Positions 19,577 to 27,949 of a stretch of 64,000 nt of DNA are shown here, one piece after another. The notes under the pieces are model-generated. The model was not told the origin of the DNA. It ran no database searches and saw only the letters and a program-made list of their open reading frames with translations. Origin of the DNA: Planctomycetota bacterium (GTDB taxonomy: Bacteria > Planctomycetota > UBA8742 > UBA2392); contig JADLFN010000039.1 in assembly GCA_020845475.1 (NCBI GenBank), positions 62,001 to 126,000 on the forward strand. Reading direction: 5' to 3'. The position numbers and the translations under genes were made by a program. Position 1 is the stretch's first letter. Each line of letters begins with the position of its first letter.

Positions 19577-19611
19577 AAAAAAAGCGGCCCGATTCGCATG
19601 AACCGGGCCGC
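19577..19611 (-). terminator. intrinsic terminator (minus strand)
   Basis: On minus strand GGCGGCCCGGTTCATGCGAATCGGGCCGC followed by TTTTTTT; between convergent genes. Confidence 0.85.
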
Positions 19612-19628
19612 CGACTTGATTGCACAGG

Positions 19629-20549
19629 TTACTTCGTGGCGCAGAACGCGCACTTGAGCGAGGTCACGTCACTGCTGCTCAGGTAGCCGTCCTTCTGTGC
19701 CTGTTCGAGTTTTGCGGCGCGGCCTGCATAGTCGAGCTTGAGGAACTCCTCATCGGCGCCGAGAAGCTCCATCATCAGGCTGGCGCGCATGTCGCCCACC
19801 ATCATCCAGCTCAGCTTGCCGGTCTTGCTGTCGGAGATTTCGCTGAGCCACTTCATGCGCTTGGAGTTGTCGGAGAGTTCCGGCATCTCGTACAGCGCGC
19901 GCAGCATCACGCCGAACTGGATTGACGCGGTGCTGTCCCACACCATCACGTCTTCCTTGTTGAGTTCGCCCAGCAGCTTCACTTCTTCGTGAATCTTGCC
20001 GCCGGCTGCGGCAAGGTAGCGGAACACAAGGTCGTTGGTTAGTGCGTAGGTGATGCTCTGGCCGAGCTCGCGCGCCGTCCAGAGTTCCTTCACGCGCTTG
20101 AGCTTGCCCTTGATGTCGCCCTTGGTGAAAGTCTCGTCGGCGTAAAGGCGCTTGGTGCCGTAGTGCGCCACAATCAGGTCAATGGCGTAGTAGGCCGATT
20201 TGTTGAGCGGGTTCTTGTAGTCCTTGGCAAGCGCGCCGGCCCACTGCACCAGCTTCAGCGTGTCCTTGTCTATGCCGTCCGTCTTGGCCTGGGCCATCAA
20301 CACGCGAAACTGCATCCACTTTTTCTGGTTCCAGTCAATACGCTTTTCTTTGTCGCACAGGTTGGCCAGATAATCGCACTTGGCCGTGGTGTCGAGCTTC
20401 TGGTAGTCCTCGTTGCCCTTGAGGAATTCATCGAGGTTGGCGATTTTTTCCACTTTGGCCTGGGCCTGGATCTCTGCGCCGCGCGGCATCAGCCACACTG
20501 CGCCCAGCGCCAACACAAACACGGATGCCACAATCAGTCTGGTCTTCAT
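19629..20549 (-). CDS. secreted/membrane hypothetical protein
   Basis: MKTRLIVASVFVLALGAVWLMPRGAEIQAQA signal-like N-terminus; listed 487-aa ORF trimmed to the ATG at 20549. Confidence 0.65.
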   Translation of the reverse strand: MKTRLIVASVFVLALGAVWLMPRGAEIQAQAKVEKIANLDEFLKGNEDYQKLDTTAKCDYLANLCDKEKRIDWNQKKWMQFRVLMAQAKTDGIDKDTLKLVQWAGALAKDYKNPLNKSAYYAIDLIVAHYGTKRLYADETFTKGDIKGKLKRVKELWTARELGQSITYALTNDLVFRYLAAAGGKIHEEVKLLGELNKEDVMVWDSTASIQFGVMLRALYEMPELSDNSKRMKWLSEISDSKTGKLSWMMVGDMRASLMMELLGADEEFLKLDYAGRAAKLEQAQKDGYLSSSDVTSLKCAFCATK

Positions 20550-20600
20550 GTATTTCTCCCGGAGTTGAGGCCATGCATTTACCAGATTGCGGGCCATTTC

Positions 20601-20659
20601 GCACGGCGGTACTTGACCAATGTCGCCGCCGTGCGACATTGGAGCCGACGGCAGTACCG
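20601..20659. promoter_or_regulatory. overlapping, partly exclusive inverted repeats in a divergent intergenic region
   Basis: GCACGGCGG(20601-20609)/CCGCCGTGC(20626-20634) competes with CCAATGTCGC(20617-20626)/GCGACATTGG(20633-20642) nested in CGGTACT(20607-20613)/AGTACCG(20653-20659). Confidence 0.5.
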
Positions 20660-20669
20660 GCACGCAACC

Positions 20670-21071
20670 ATGATCCGCTTTCGCTTCGAACCCGAGCCAG
20701 ACGGAGAGTTTCCGTTTGAGCACTTCACGCTTGAAGGCGACAACGCCGCGGGCTTTGTGCTGCTGGGCTATGACGACGCGCCCACAAGCCGCGCCGAGTC
20801 CTTCGAGGGCGAAGAGGATTTCGTCGAACTCGGCGAAGAAGAAATGTTTCAGCGCTGGTTCGAAACCCTGGGCGAAGCGCTGGCCTGCGCGGAATCTGAA
20901 CTGGGCATCCCGCGCACGGGCTGGGCCGCTCCGATCATGAAATCGCATTCGGGCCGCCTTCAGCCGCCCATGCCGCAAGCGCCGCAGCCCAAGCCATCTT
21001 CGGATGAACGACCCGTGCCGCGCATCGGGACTTCGCCCGTTACGCCGCCCGGTGATCAAGGCGACGCATGA
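20670..21071 (+). CDS. hypothetical protein
   Basis: MIRFRFEPEPDGEFPFEHFTLEGD...; listed ORF trimmed to the ATG at 20670. Confidence 0.55.
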   Translation: MIRFRFEPEPDGEFPFEHFTLEGDNAAGFVLLGYDDAPTSRAESFEGEEDFVELGEEEMFQRWFETLGEALACAESELGIPRTGWAAPIMKSHSGRLQPPMPQAPQPKPSSDERPVPRIGTSPVTPPGDQGDA

Positions 21072-21116
21072 TGCCGGCGCTGGTTTACGCAATCACCGCT
21101 GCTAGATTGCGCGCCG

Positions 21117-21614
21117 ATGAGCCACGCTTACATCAAGGCCTTTCACGTCATTTTCGTCATCATCTGGGTCGGCGGCCTGATGGGGCTTGGCCGCTTCCTC
21201 GGCTATCACGTGAGCGAAAGCGCCGCTGTGCGCGAGCGACTGACGCACCTTGAAAAGCGCATGTATTTTTTCGTCACGCTGCCGGGCATGGTCCTGACCA
21301 TCGTGACCGGACTGCTGCTTTTGCACGGCGTGGGCCACCCGAACACGGAATGGGGCGCCGCTGACTTCCTGCGCTACTACCTTTCGCCGCGTTCGCCGCA
21401 GAACACGTTCTGGTACGTTACGTTCCACGCCAAGCTCACCAGTGTGGGCATGCTGATTGCCTGCGATTTGTTCACTGCAGCGCAAATCTTCGCGCTGGCC
21501 AAACGGCCCGAAATGCCTTCACGCGTGCGATTTTCCATCCTGCATGGCGTGGAGGCTCTGCTCGTGATCATCGTGGTTATTCTCATGCTTGGCCAGCCGC
21601 TGGTGAAAGGCTGA
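21117..21614 (+). CDS. CopD/HemJ-like integral membrane protein (possible protoporphyrinogen oxidase HemJ)
   Basis: KAFHVIFVIIWVGGLMGLGR, LEKRMYFFVTLPGMVLTIVTGLLLL, FHAKLTSVGMLI; pattern of the HemJ/UPF0093 family. Confidence 0.7.
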   Translation: MSHAYIKAFHVIFVIIWVGGLMGLGRFLGYHVSESAAVRERLTHLEKRMYFFVTLPGMVLTIVTGLLLLHGVGHPNTEWGAADFLRYYLSPRSPQNTFWYVTFHAKLTSVGMLIACDLFTAAQIFALAKRPEMPSRVRFSILHGVEALLVIIVVILMLGQPLVKG

Positions 21615-21673
21615 TTCCACGCTTGGGCGCGCGTTGTAATCGCCTGTTGGCTCTCATGGGGTATGCTTGCCAC

Positions 21674-22321
21674 ATGGCCTACGCCGCAACCAGCGTCAGC
21701 ACCTCCGGCCTTGAAGCCTGGCTGGATCGGCACATAACGCATAGCTGGCGCGTTGAGCTGATCACGGCGTGTTTCACGCTCATGCTTGCATTTGCGGCGA
21801 CCATACTTGCGATCGTCATTCTCGCGTATTGGATAGGACTGGATCTGGAGTTGCTCTGGCTTGTTCCGGTTGGACTCGCGCTGACTTTCGCATCGTATCC
21901 GTTCATCACGCCAAGGCCGCTGCCCTTTGTCGGCTGGCTGCGCGAGAGCCACGATCGCGATCCGCTTCGCGAACTTCACGCTCAGCCCTTTGCGGTTCGA
22001 CTTTACTTCTGGGATGGCTACGTCGGGCTTTCCGCCATTTACTGGGCGCCGCTGCTGTTTCACATGGCGTTTGAGGAGTTCCGTAAGGCTTTCGCGATTC
22101 GCATGCTCGATCGCCGGGCCGTGCTTGCCGCCATCCGCCTGCTCGCCGAACGCGACTCGCGCGTGATGTGGTACGAGTTCGAGCGTGAACTGCCTTCGAT
22201 GCCGCTTGAGGCTTTGCAGCGTCAGCTTGCGCTCGTCAGCGGCGTCGTCTTCCTCAAGAACGAACCCGCCGGCGCCGCCCTGACCGATTCCCTTCGCGCC
22301 GAAATTCGCGCCGCCCTTTGA
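21674..22321 (+). CDS. hypothetical membrane protein
   Basis: Two hydrophobic segments (ACFTLMLAFAATILAIVILAYWI, LLWLVPVGLALTF). Confidence 0.6.
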   Translation: MAYAATSVSTSGLEAWLDRHITHSWRVELITACFTLMLAFAATILAIVILAYWIGLDLELLWLVPVGLALTFASYPFITPRPLPFVGWLRESHDRDPLRELHAQPFAVRLYFWDGYVGLSAIYWAPLLFHMAFEEFRKAFAIRMLDRRAVLAAIRLLAERDSRVMWYEFERELPSMPLEALQRQLALVSGVVFLKNEPAGAALTDSLRAEIRAAL

Positions 22322-22378
22322 ACCGGGCACGGCTTTTGCAACAATACAGTTGCGTAGAACCCCTCGGCCGAACCCCCT

Positions 22379-22400
22379 GCCCTGAGCACCGTCGAAGGGC
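22379..22400. repeat. dispersed palindromic repeat GCCCTGAGC-N4-GTCGAAGGGC
   Basis: GCCCTGAGCACCGTCGAAGGGC; second copy at 55117..55138 differs at 2 positions. Confidence 0.7.
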
Positions 22401-22409
22401 ACCACTTCC

Positions 22410-23108
22410 ATGGACGAACTCATCATTCGCCGCTGGCTCAAAGGCCGCGTGCGCTCTATGCGGCTTTCCATTCTGTTCTTGGCCGCCATCATGCTCTGCG
22501 CCGCCGTCGTCACTTACAACGTTATGTGGTTCTGCCTGATCATTCCCTTGGCGTTGATTGGCCTCGGTATTGGAATGGGTTCACCGGGCGCGTTACCCTC
22601 TATTTTCATCATCGCCACCACCTTTGGTTACTTCTTCGTGCGCAAACGCCGCCCGCTGCCGGTGCCGGAGGTAACGCGGCTGGCAGATTCCGGCGAACTC
22701 GCGATTTCAATTCCCCCTATTCGAGAGCACTGGCTGCGCGTTCGTTCGCGCAACCAGATTTCACACCTGACGCTCGGTTCCATGCTCTACGACCTGTTGT
22801 TCATTACGCCCATGCTGTTCGAAAGCGGGGCTTCTGTGCTCAAACACTGGCGGCGTCTGGGCCGTATTGACATTGACCGGTGCGCCAAGGCCATCGCCGT
22901 GCTGCACCGCAATCTCGATAAGACCACGTTCGCCACCCTTGAAACAAGCCTGCCCGGCCAAGACATAGCCGCGCTGATTGGTCAGCTCTGGTGGCTCGAT
23001 GACGTGCAGTTCATCAACACGGGCAAACAGGGTTTGATCTTGACCGACCAAGCTCGCAGCGAGCTGGCCGCGGCTGAAGACGCGGCTTTGATCGCCAGCG
23101 TGGGTTAG
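22410..23108 (+). CDS. hypothetical membrane protein
   Basis: TM segments LSILFLAAIMLCAAVVTYNV and LIIPLALIGLGIGMG. Confidence 0.6.
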   Translation: MDELIIRRWLKGRVRSMRLSILFLAAIMLCAAVVTYNVMWFCLIIPLALIGLGIGMGSPGALPSIFIIATTFGYFFVRKRRPLPVPEVTRLADSGELAISIPPIREHWLRVRSRNQISHLTLGSMLYDLLFITPMLFESGASVLKHWRRLGRIDIDRCAKAIAVLHRNLDKTTFATLETSLPGQDIAALIGQLWWLDDVQFINTGKQGLILTDQARSELAAAEDAALIASVG

Positions 23109-23731
23109 TATTCGCGCCGCAAGATCAGGAACACCTGCTGTGCGGCCGTGACGTCCTGCTCGTGGCGCAGGTCGAAATCCAGAGCGTAGAGCCGCTCGAT
23201 AAACTCCGTTTGCGACCAATAGGTGCGCCACACCTGGCCCTTGCCGCCTTTGTGCGATTGCATTCCTTCGCCTTCGCCCAGCTTCAGGCGCACGCCCAGC
23301 ACGCCGCCGGGGCGCAGCGCGTCGCGGATGCCGCGCACGGTTTCGTCGAACTCGCTGCGCGCAACGTGGCCCAGAATCGCGTCGCAATAAATCGCGTCAA
23401 AGTTGCTGCGCGCAAAGGGCAGGCGGCGCACGTCGGCGCACACCAGCGGCGAGTGCGTTTGCCGGCGAAGCCACATCAGCGCCGAGTGGCTGAAATCGAG
23501 GCCCACGGGCGAGGCGCCGTCTTCGACGAACTGGCGAATCATGGTAGCCGCGCCGTAGCCCATCACGAGCGCGCGCATCGAGGGTCGGCCGGCGAAGCGC
23601 GAAATCAAATGCGCGTGATGAGCGGCATAGGGCGCGAGCGGCTTGGGCGCCAAAGCGTCAAGCATCGCCTGTGCGGCTCGTTCGTAGGTTTGGCGAGTGA
23701 TGTTGGCAACGTCGGGCAAGGGCATGGCCAT
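23105..23731 (-). CDS. SAM-dependent methyltransferase (class I)
   Basis: RALVMGYGAATMIRQFVEDGASPVGLDFSHSALMW, VCADVRRLPFARSNFDAIYCDAILGHV, LRPGGVLGVRL. Confidence 0.85.
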   Translation of the reverse strand: MAMPLPDVANITRQTYERAAQAMLDALAPKPLAPYAAHHAHLISRFAGRPSMRALVMGYGAATMIRQFVEDGASPVGLDFSHSALMWLRRQTHSPLVCADVRRLPFARSNFDAIYCDAILGHVARSEFDETVRGIRDALRPGGVLGVRLKLGEGEGMQSHKGGKGQVWRTYWSQTEFIERLYALDFDLRHEQDVTAAQQVFLILRREY

Positions 23732-23794
23732 GAATACCGTTACGATATAGCCTGACTTGCGACCCATTGGAAACCACGAATTCAGGACATTGCC

Positions 23795-24979
23795 ATGAAG
23801 ACCGCCGTCATCTGCGAAGCGCTGCGCACCCCCACCGGAAAATTCCAGGGCACCCTGGCCCCGTTCGAAGCGCCGAAGCTGGGCGCGCACGTGGTCAAGG
23901 CCCTTTTGGCCAAGAGCAAGCTCGACCCCGAGCGCATCGACGAAGTCATCATGGGCAACGTGCTGCAGGCCGGGCTGGGGCAGAATCCCGCGCGGCAGGC
24001 GGCGCTGTTTGGCGGCGTGCCGGCGAAGGTCGGCGCGATGACGATCAACAAAGTTTGCGGCAGCGGTCTGAAGTCGATTGCGCTGGCGGCGCAGGCGATT
24101 CGCCTCGGCGACGCAAGCTGCATCATCGCCGGCGGCTTCGAAAGCATGACCAACGCGCCCTATCTGCTGATGGGCGCGCGCAACGGCCTGCGCCTGGGCC
24201 ACGCGCAAGCCACCGATGCCATGATCAACGACGGCCTGTGGGACAAATACAACGATTACCACATGGGCATGACGGCCGAACTCGTGGCCAGCGAATACAA
24301 GATCAGCCGCGCCGAGCAGGACAAGTTCGCCTATGAATCGCACATGAAGGCCGTCAAAGCGATCGACAGCGGCGCCTTCAAGGCCGAAATCGCGCCCGTG
24401 GAGATCAAGGGCAAGAAGGGCGAAGTGACGCTCTTTGACACCGACGAAAGCCCTCGCCGCGATTCCACGGTCGATGCACTCGCCAAACTCAAACCGGCCT
24501 TCAAGCCCGACGGCGGCACGGTAACCGCAGGCAACGCGCCCAGCGTGAACGACGGCGCGGCTGGCGTGATTGTGTGCGCTGAAGACGAAGCCAACAAACT
24601 CGGCCTCAAGCCGCTGGCGCGCATCACCGGCTACGCGACAGGCGGCCTGGAACCCAAGTGGGTGATGATGGCGCCCAAGGAAGCCGTGAAGAACCTGCTC
24701 ACGAAAACGGGCGTGAACATCGAGAACTTTGACCTGATCGAGCTGAACGAAGCCTTCGGCGTGGCAGCAATTGCGCTGCAGCGCGAACTCAAGATCGACC
24801 CGAACAAGCTCAACGTCAACGGCGGCGCAGTGGCGCTCGGGCACCCGATCGGCGCCTCAGGTTGCCGCATTCTCGTCACGCTGCTCCACGCCCTGCGCGC
24901 GCGCAAGCTCAAGAAAGGCCTCGCCGGCCTGTGCCTCGGCGGCGGCAACGCCGTGGCGATGTCCATCGAGGTTCTGTAA
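23795..24979 (+). CDS. acetyl-CoA acetyltransferase (thiolase)
   Basis: KVCGSGLKSIALAAQAI active Cys, ELNEAFGVAAIALQREL, NVNGGAVALGHPIGASGCRILVTLLH, GLCLGGGNAVAMSIE. Confidence 0.95.
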   Translation: MKTAVICEALRTPTGKFQGTLAPFEAPKLGAHVVKALLAKSKLDPERIDEVIMGNVLQAGLGQNPARQAALFGGVPAKVGAMTINKVCGSGLKSIALAAQAIRLGDASCIIAGGFESMTNAPYLLMGARNGLRLGHAQATDAMINDGLWDKYNDYHMGMTAELVASEYKISRAEQDKFAYESHMKAVKAIDSGAFKAEIAPVEIKGKKGEVTLFDTDESPRRDSTVDALAKLKPAFKPDGGTVTAGNAPSVNDGAAGVIVCAEDEANKLGLKPLARITGYATGGLEPKWVMMAPKEAVKNLLTKTGVNIENFDLIELNEAFGVAAIALQRELKIDPNKLNVNGGAVALGHPIGASGCRILVTLLHALRARKLKKGLAGLCLGGGNAVAMSIEVL

Positions 24980-25030
24980 CTCCGCCTTGCGCGAACGGGA
25001 GTCGCCCATACAATTCCGGCGCCGCATTCA

Positions 25031-25120
25031 GGAGGAGTGGCAGAGCGGCTGATTGCGTCGGTTTCGAAAACCGATTGTGCCGAAAGGTACACGGGGGTTC
25101 AAATCCCTCCTCCTCCGCCA
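25031..25120 (+). tRNA. tRNA-Ser(CGA)
   Basis: GGAGGAG/CTCCTCC acceptor with encoded CCA; anticodon stem TCGGT-TTCGAAA-ACCGA (anticodon CGA); long class II variable arm; GGTTCAAATCC T-arm. Confidence 0.95.
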
Positions 25121-25134
25121 TACTAAGTGCAACC

Positions 25135-25267
25135 CGTGGCTGGCGACGCCTGTCGCCAGCCGACAGGCCAAGAATGCCGCTCAGCTGGCGCACTCTTCGA
25201 CTTCATCGAAAATGGGCGTGCGTTGTGGCTGGATTGAAGAAGCTGGCGACAGGCGTCGCCAGCCACG
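25135..25267. repeat. twin-hairpin (REPIN-like) inverted repeat element
   Basis: CGTGGCTGGCGACGCCTGTCGCCAGC (25135..25160) is exactly reverse-complemented at 25242..25267; each arm itself folds (CTGGCGAC-GCCT-GTCGCCAG). Confidence 0.85.
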
Positions 25268-25271
25268 TTGC

Positions 25272-26483
25272 TCAGACTTTCGGCTTCTGTCTAAACGCGC
25301 GCGTCATCTGGTTGATCTTGCGCAGGCCCAAATAGCCTTCGATGTCGCCTGCGGGTATGCCGCCAGGCCTTTGGATGTTGGCCTTTTCGCGGTCGTAGAT
25401 GCTGAACTCGGAGCTACGGCCGATCGCGCGCACTTTGCCCTTCCACATCTCGACTTTCACTTTGCCCGTGACGAACTGCTGGCTTTCCTTGAAGAACGCG
25501 TCCAGGCTTTCGCGCAGCGTGGTGAACCACTGGCTGTCGTAAACGCACTTGGAATAACGCTGCGAGCACACCTGCTTGAACGCATAAAGCTCGTTGTCCT
25601 GCGTGAGCTGTTCCAATGCGTTGTGCGCTTCATAGAGCACCGTGGCCGCGGGCGCTTCGTACACCTCGCGCGACTTGAAACCGAGAATGCGATTCTCCAT
25701 GGTGTCCACGCGGCCAATACCGTGTTTGCCGGCGAGTTTTTCCAGCTTGCTCACCAGTTCCTCGGCGCTCATCTTGACGCCATCGAGCGAAATGGGCTCG
25801 CCTTGGTCGAACTCGATCTCGACTTGCGCGGGCTCGTCGGGCGCCTTTTTGGGATCGACCGTAATCTGGTACACCTCCGGTGGCGGCTCGACGTTCGGGT
25901 CGTCGAGAATGCCGCCGCCGGTGCGCGTGCCCCACAAGTTGCGGTCGCTCGAGAACGTGGGCAGCACGTCCGTTGAAATCGGCAGGCGGTTGGCTTTGGC
26001 GTACTCCAGAATCTGCTCGCGCGTCTTGAACTCCCACTCGCGCAGGGGCGCGATCACCGTCAGGGCGGGATCAAGCGCCGCGGCGCTGCATTCAAAGCGG
26101 AACTGATCGTTGCCCTTGGGCGGCGCACCGTGCGCGATGTGGCGCGCGCCTTCTTCGTGGGCAAAGCGCACCAGCTCTGTCGCAATCAGCGGGCGCGAAA
26201 GCGCGGCTGACAAAAGATAAGCGCCCTCGTAACGCGCCTGCGCGCGCAGGGCCTTGAAGCAGAATTGTTTCAGGAACGCGCGCCGCAAATCGGGCACATG
26301 CACGGCGTCGGCACCGGAATCAATGGCGCGCTGCGCGGCGTCGACCAGATCGGCGCCCTGCCCGATGTTGAGGCAAACGGCGATCACCTTGAAGCCGCGA
26401 TTGCGCTTGAGCCAGTGCAACGCAGCCGTGGTATCCAGGCCGCCGGAATAAGCCATGACCACTTTTTCCATGGGCGCGGACAA
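25272..26483 (-). CDS. argG: argininosuccinate synthase
   Basis: KVVMAYSGGLDTTAALHWLK, KGNDQFRFE, RNLWGTRTGGGILDDP, GIGRVDTMENRILGFKSREVYEAPAA. Confidence 0.95.
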   Translation of the reverse strand: MSAPMEKVVMAYSGGLDTTAALHWLKRNRGFKVIAVCLNIGQGADLVDAAQRAIDSGADAVHVPDLRRAFLKQFCFKALRAQARYEGAYLLSAALSRPLIATELVRFAHEEGARHIAHGAPPKGNDQFRFECSAAALDPALTVIAPLREWEFKTREQILEYAKANRLPISTDVLPTFSSDRNLWGTRTGGGILDDPNVEPPPEVYQITVDPKKAPDEPAQVEIEFDQGEPISLDGVKMSAEELVSKLEKLAGKHGIGRVDTMENRILGFKSREVYEAPAATVLYEAHNALEQLTQDNELYAFKQVCSQRYSKCVYDSQWFTTLRESLDAFFKESQQFVTGKVKVEMWKGKVRAIGRSSEFSIYDREKANIQRPGGIPAGDIEGYLGLRKINQMTRAFRQKPKV

Positions 26484-26507
26484 TATCAGGCGCGGGCGCG
26501 AGTTGCC

Positions 26508-26798
26508 ATGACGCGCCGCCCAAGCTATCTATGGCGGCATCAAACGGAGCCAGCCGTGGGCGAGTCCAAGCTTTCTGACGTTTTCATCCTTGAGCGCTTC
26601 AAGCACCTCTACGAGCAATACTTCGACGGGGCGCGCATCGAAATCCGCACCGATGGCGAAGGCGAGCGCTTCATTTTCGCCGAGTACACGCACCCGCGCT
26701 TCAAGCATTCCTGGCTTCCGGGCACGTTCTGCGGGCTGCGCGTGCAGTGCGAGCCCGCGCCGCAATTCGCTCAAGCCTACGCACGCGCCTCGAAGTAG
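26508..26798 (+). CDS. small hypothetical protein
   Basis: 96-aa ORF after trimming to the ATG at 26508. Confidence 0.5.
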   Translation: MTRRPSYLWRHQTEPAVGESKLSDVFILERFKHLYEQYFDGARIEIRTDGEGERFIFAEYTHPRFKHSWLPGTFCGLRVQCEPAPQFAQAYARASK

Positions 26799-26823
26799 CC
26801 GCGCGGCCTGCTAAACTGCGCGC

Positions 26824-27948
26824 ATGGCCGATTCGCAGCCATCGGACAAAAGAAAGCCTTCGTTTCTCGCGCGCCACAAGCGCGGCGCGCAGATGTTTGT
26901 GGCCCTGCTCATGATCGGCGCAGGCACTGTCGCGGCCTTTGCTGTAAAGCCGCAATGGTGGCACACGCTCAAGTCTTACTACGGCAGCGCCCTGAGCGAT
27001 TATCTCAACGCCCCGGAAAATGAATCCGTGCGCGCCGCCATGATCGAGCAATTGGTCGGCATCTACAAGGAAACGCCGGCGGGCAAGAGCCTTGCTTTGC
27101 GCGACGAACAGGATCGCGTGATTGGCCGCTTCCGCATCGACAAAGCTGATGTCCTGCGCGATCAAAAGCAGCCGCGCCGCTTTGAGGTCAAACTCAGCGG
27201 CCACGGCGAGCTGTGGCACGAAAAGGGCGGGCGCGTGCGCTTTGAGGGCAGCGCGGACGTCACCTACGACATCGACTTCAAGCTGGACAGCGCAAGGCTG
27301 ATGGCCTATTCGCACTTCACCTGCGTCAAGCTGGCCAACGTGAATTTCAACCTGCTGCACGTGGACAATTTCCTGGCGCGGATGTTCACCAGCGTGGTGG
27401 AAACGGCCGGGCGTGAGGCCATGGAAGAAAGCATCAAGCCCGGCTTCACGATCATCACGCGCGACGACACGGAATCGTGGCTGGCGCTCGGCAAAGTGGA
27501 CAAAGATTTCGTGCCGCGCAAGGGGCCCAACCCCGAAACGGATGAGGGCACGGACACAATCTGCAATGACATTTCGCTGCTGCAGTACGGCTTTCGCGAC
27601 TACCTCGGGCCCTTTGAAATGTACGCGGGCGATGAGCTGCGCATGTCGCTTGATGTGCGCGGCCTTGAAGGCCGCGAGGCGCCGGGTGTTGATCTGCTCG
27701 TGGTTTCCGAGGATGACTTGAAACGCTACGAAGCCCTCTACCCGGACAAGCTGGGCAAAGACCTCGACAATCTCACGCTCAAGCCAATCATCGAATACAA
27801 CAACAGCAAGAGCCTGAAGTTTACGCGCGATGACCTCAAGGGCCGCTACTACGTCATCATTGATCGCACGACTTGGGGCCGCGGCAATCAGGTGAAAAAC
27901 GAGGCCGCCGCCGAAGTGAGTTACTACGGCCGCATCAAGCGCCGCTGA
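26824..27948 (+). CDS. hypothetical protein with N-terminal TM
   Basis: TM MFVALLMIGAGTVAAFAV, then soluble domain. Confidence 0.65.
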   Translation: MADSQPSDKRKPSFLARHKRGAQMFVALLMIGAGTVAAFAVKPQWWHTLKSYYGSALSDYLNAPENESVRAAMIEQLVGIYKETPAGKSLALRDEQDRVIGRFRIDKADVLRDQKQPRRFEVKLSGHGELWHEKGGRVRFEGSADVTYDIDFKLDSARLMAYSHFTCVKLANVNFNLLHVDNFLARMFTSVVETAGREAMEESIKPGFTIITRDDTESWLALGKVDKDFVPRKGPNPETDEGTDTICNDISLLQYGFRDYLGPFEMYAGDELRMSLDVRGLEGREAPGVDLLVVSEDDLKRYEALYPDKLGKDLDNLTLKPIIEYNNSKSLKFTRDDLKGRYYVIIDRTTWGRGNQVKNEAAAEVSYYGRIKRR

Positions 27949-27949
27949 A

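Noticed and set aside
23732-24844. N-terminal part of the 579-aa minus ORF
   Set aside because: Antisense to the thiolase gene; methyltransferase starts at the ATG 23731.
25031-25271. Genomic island integrated at tRNA-Ser
   Set aside because: Downstream gene is argG and no integrase or repeated tRNA 3' end is seen within the window.
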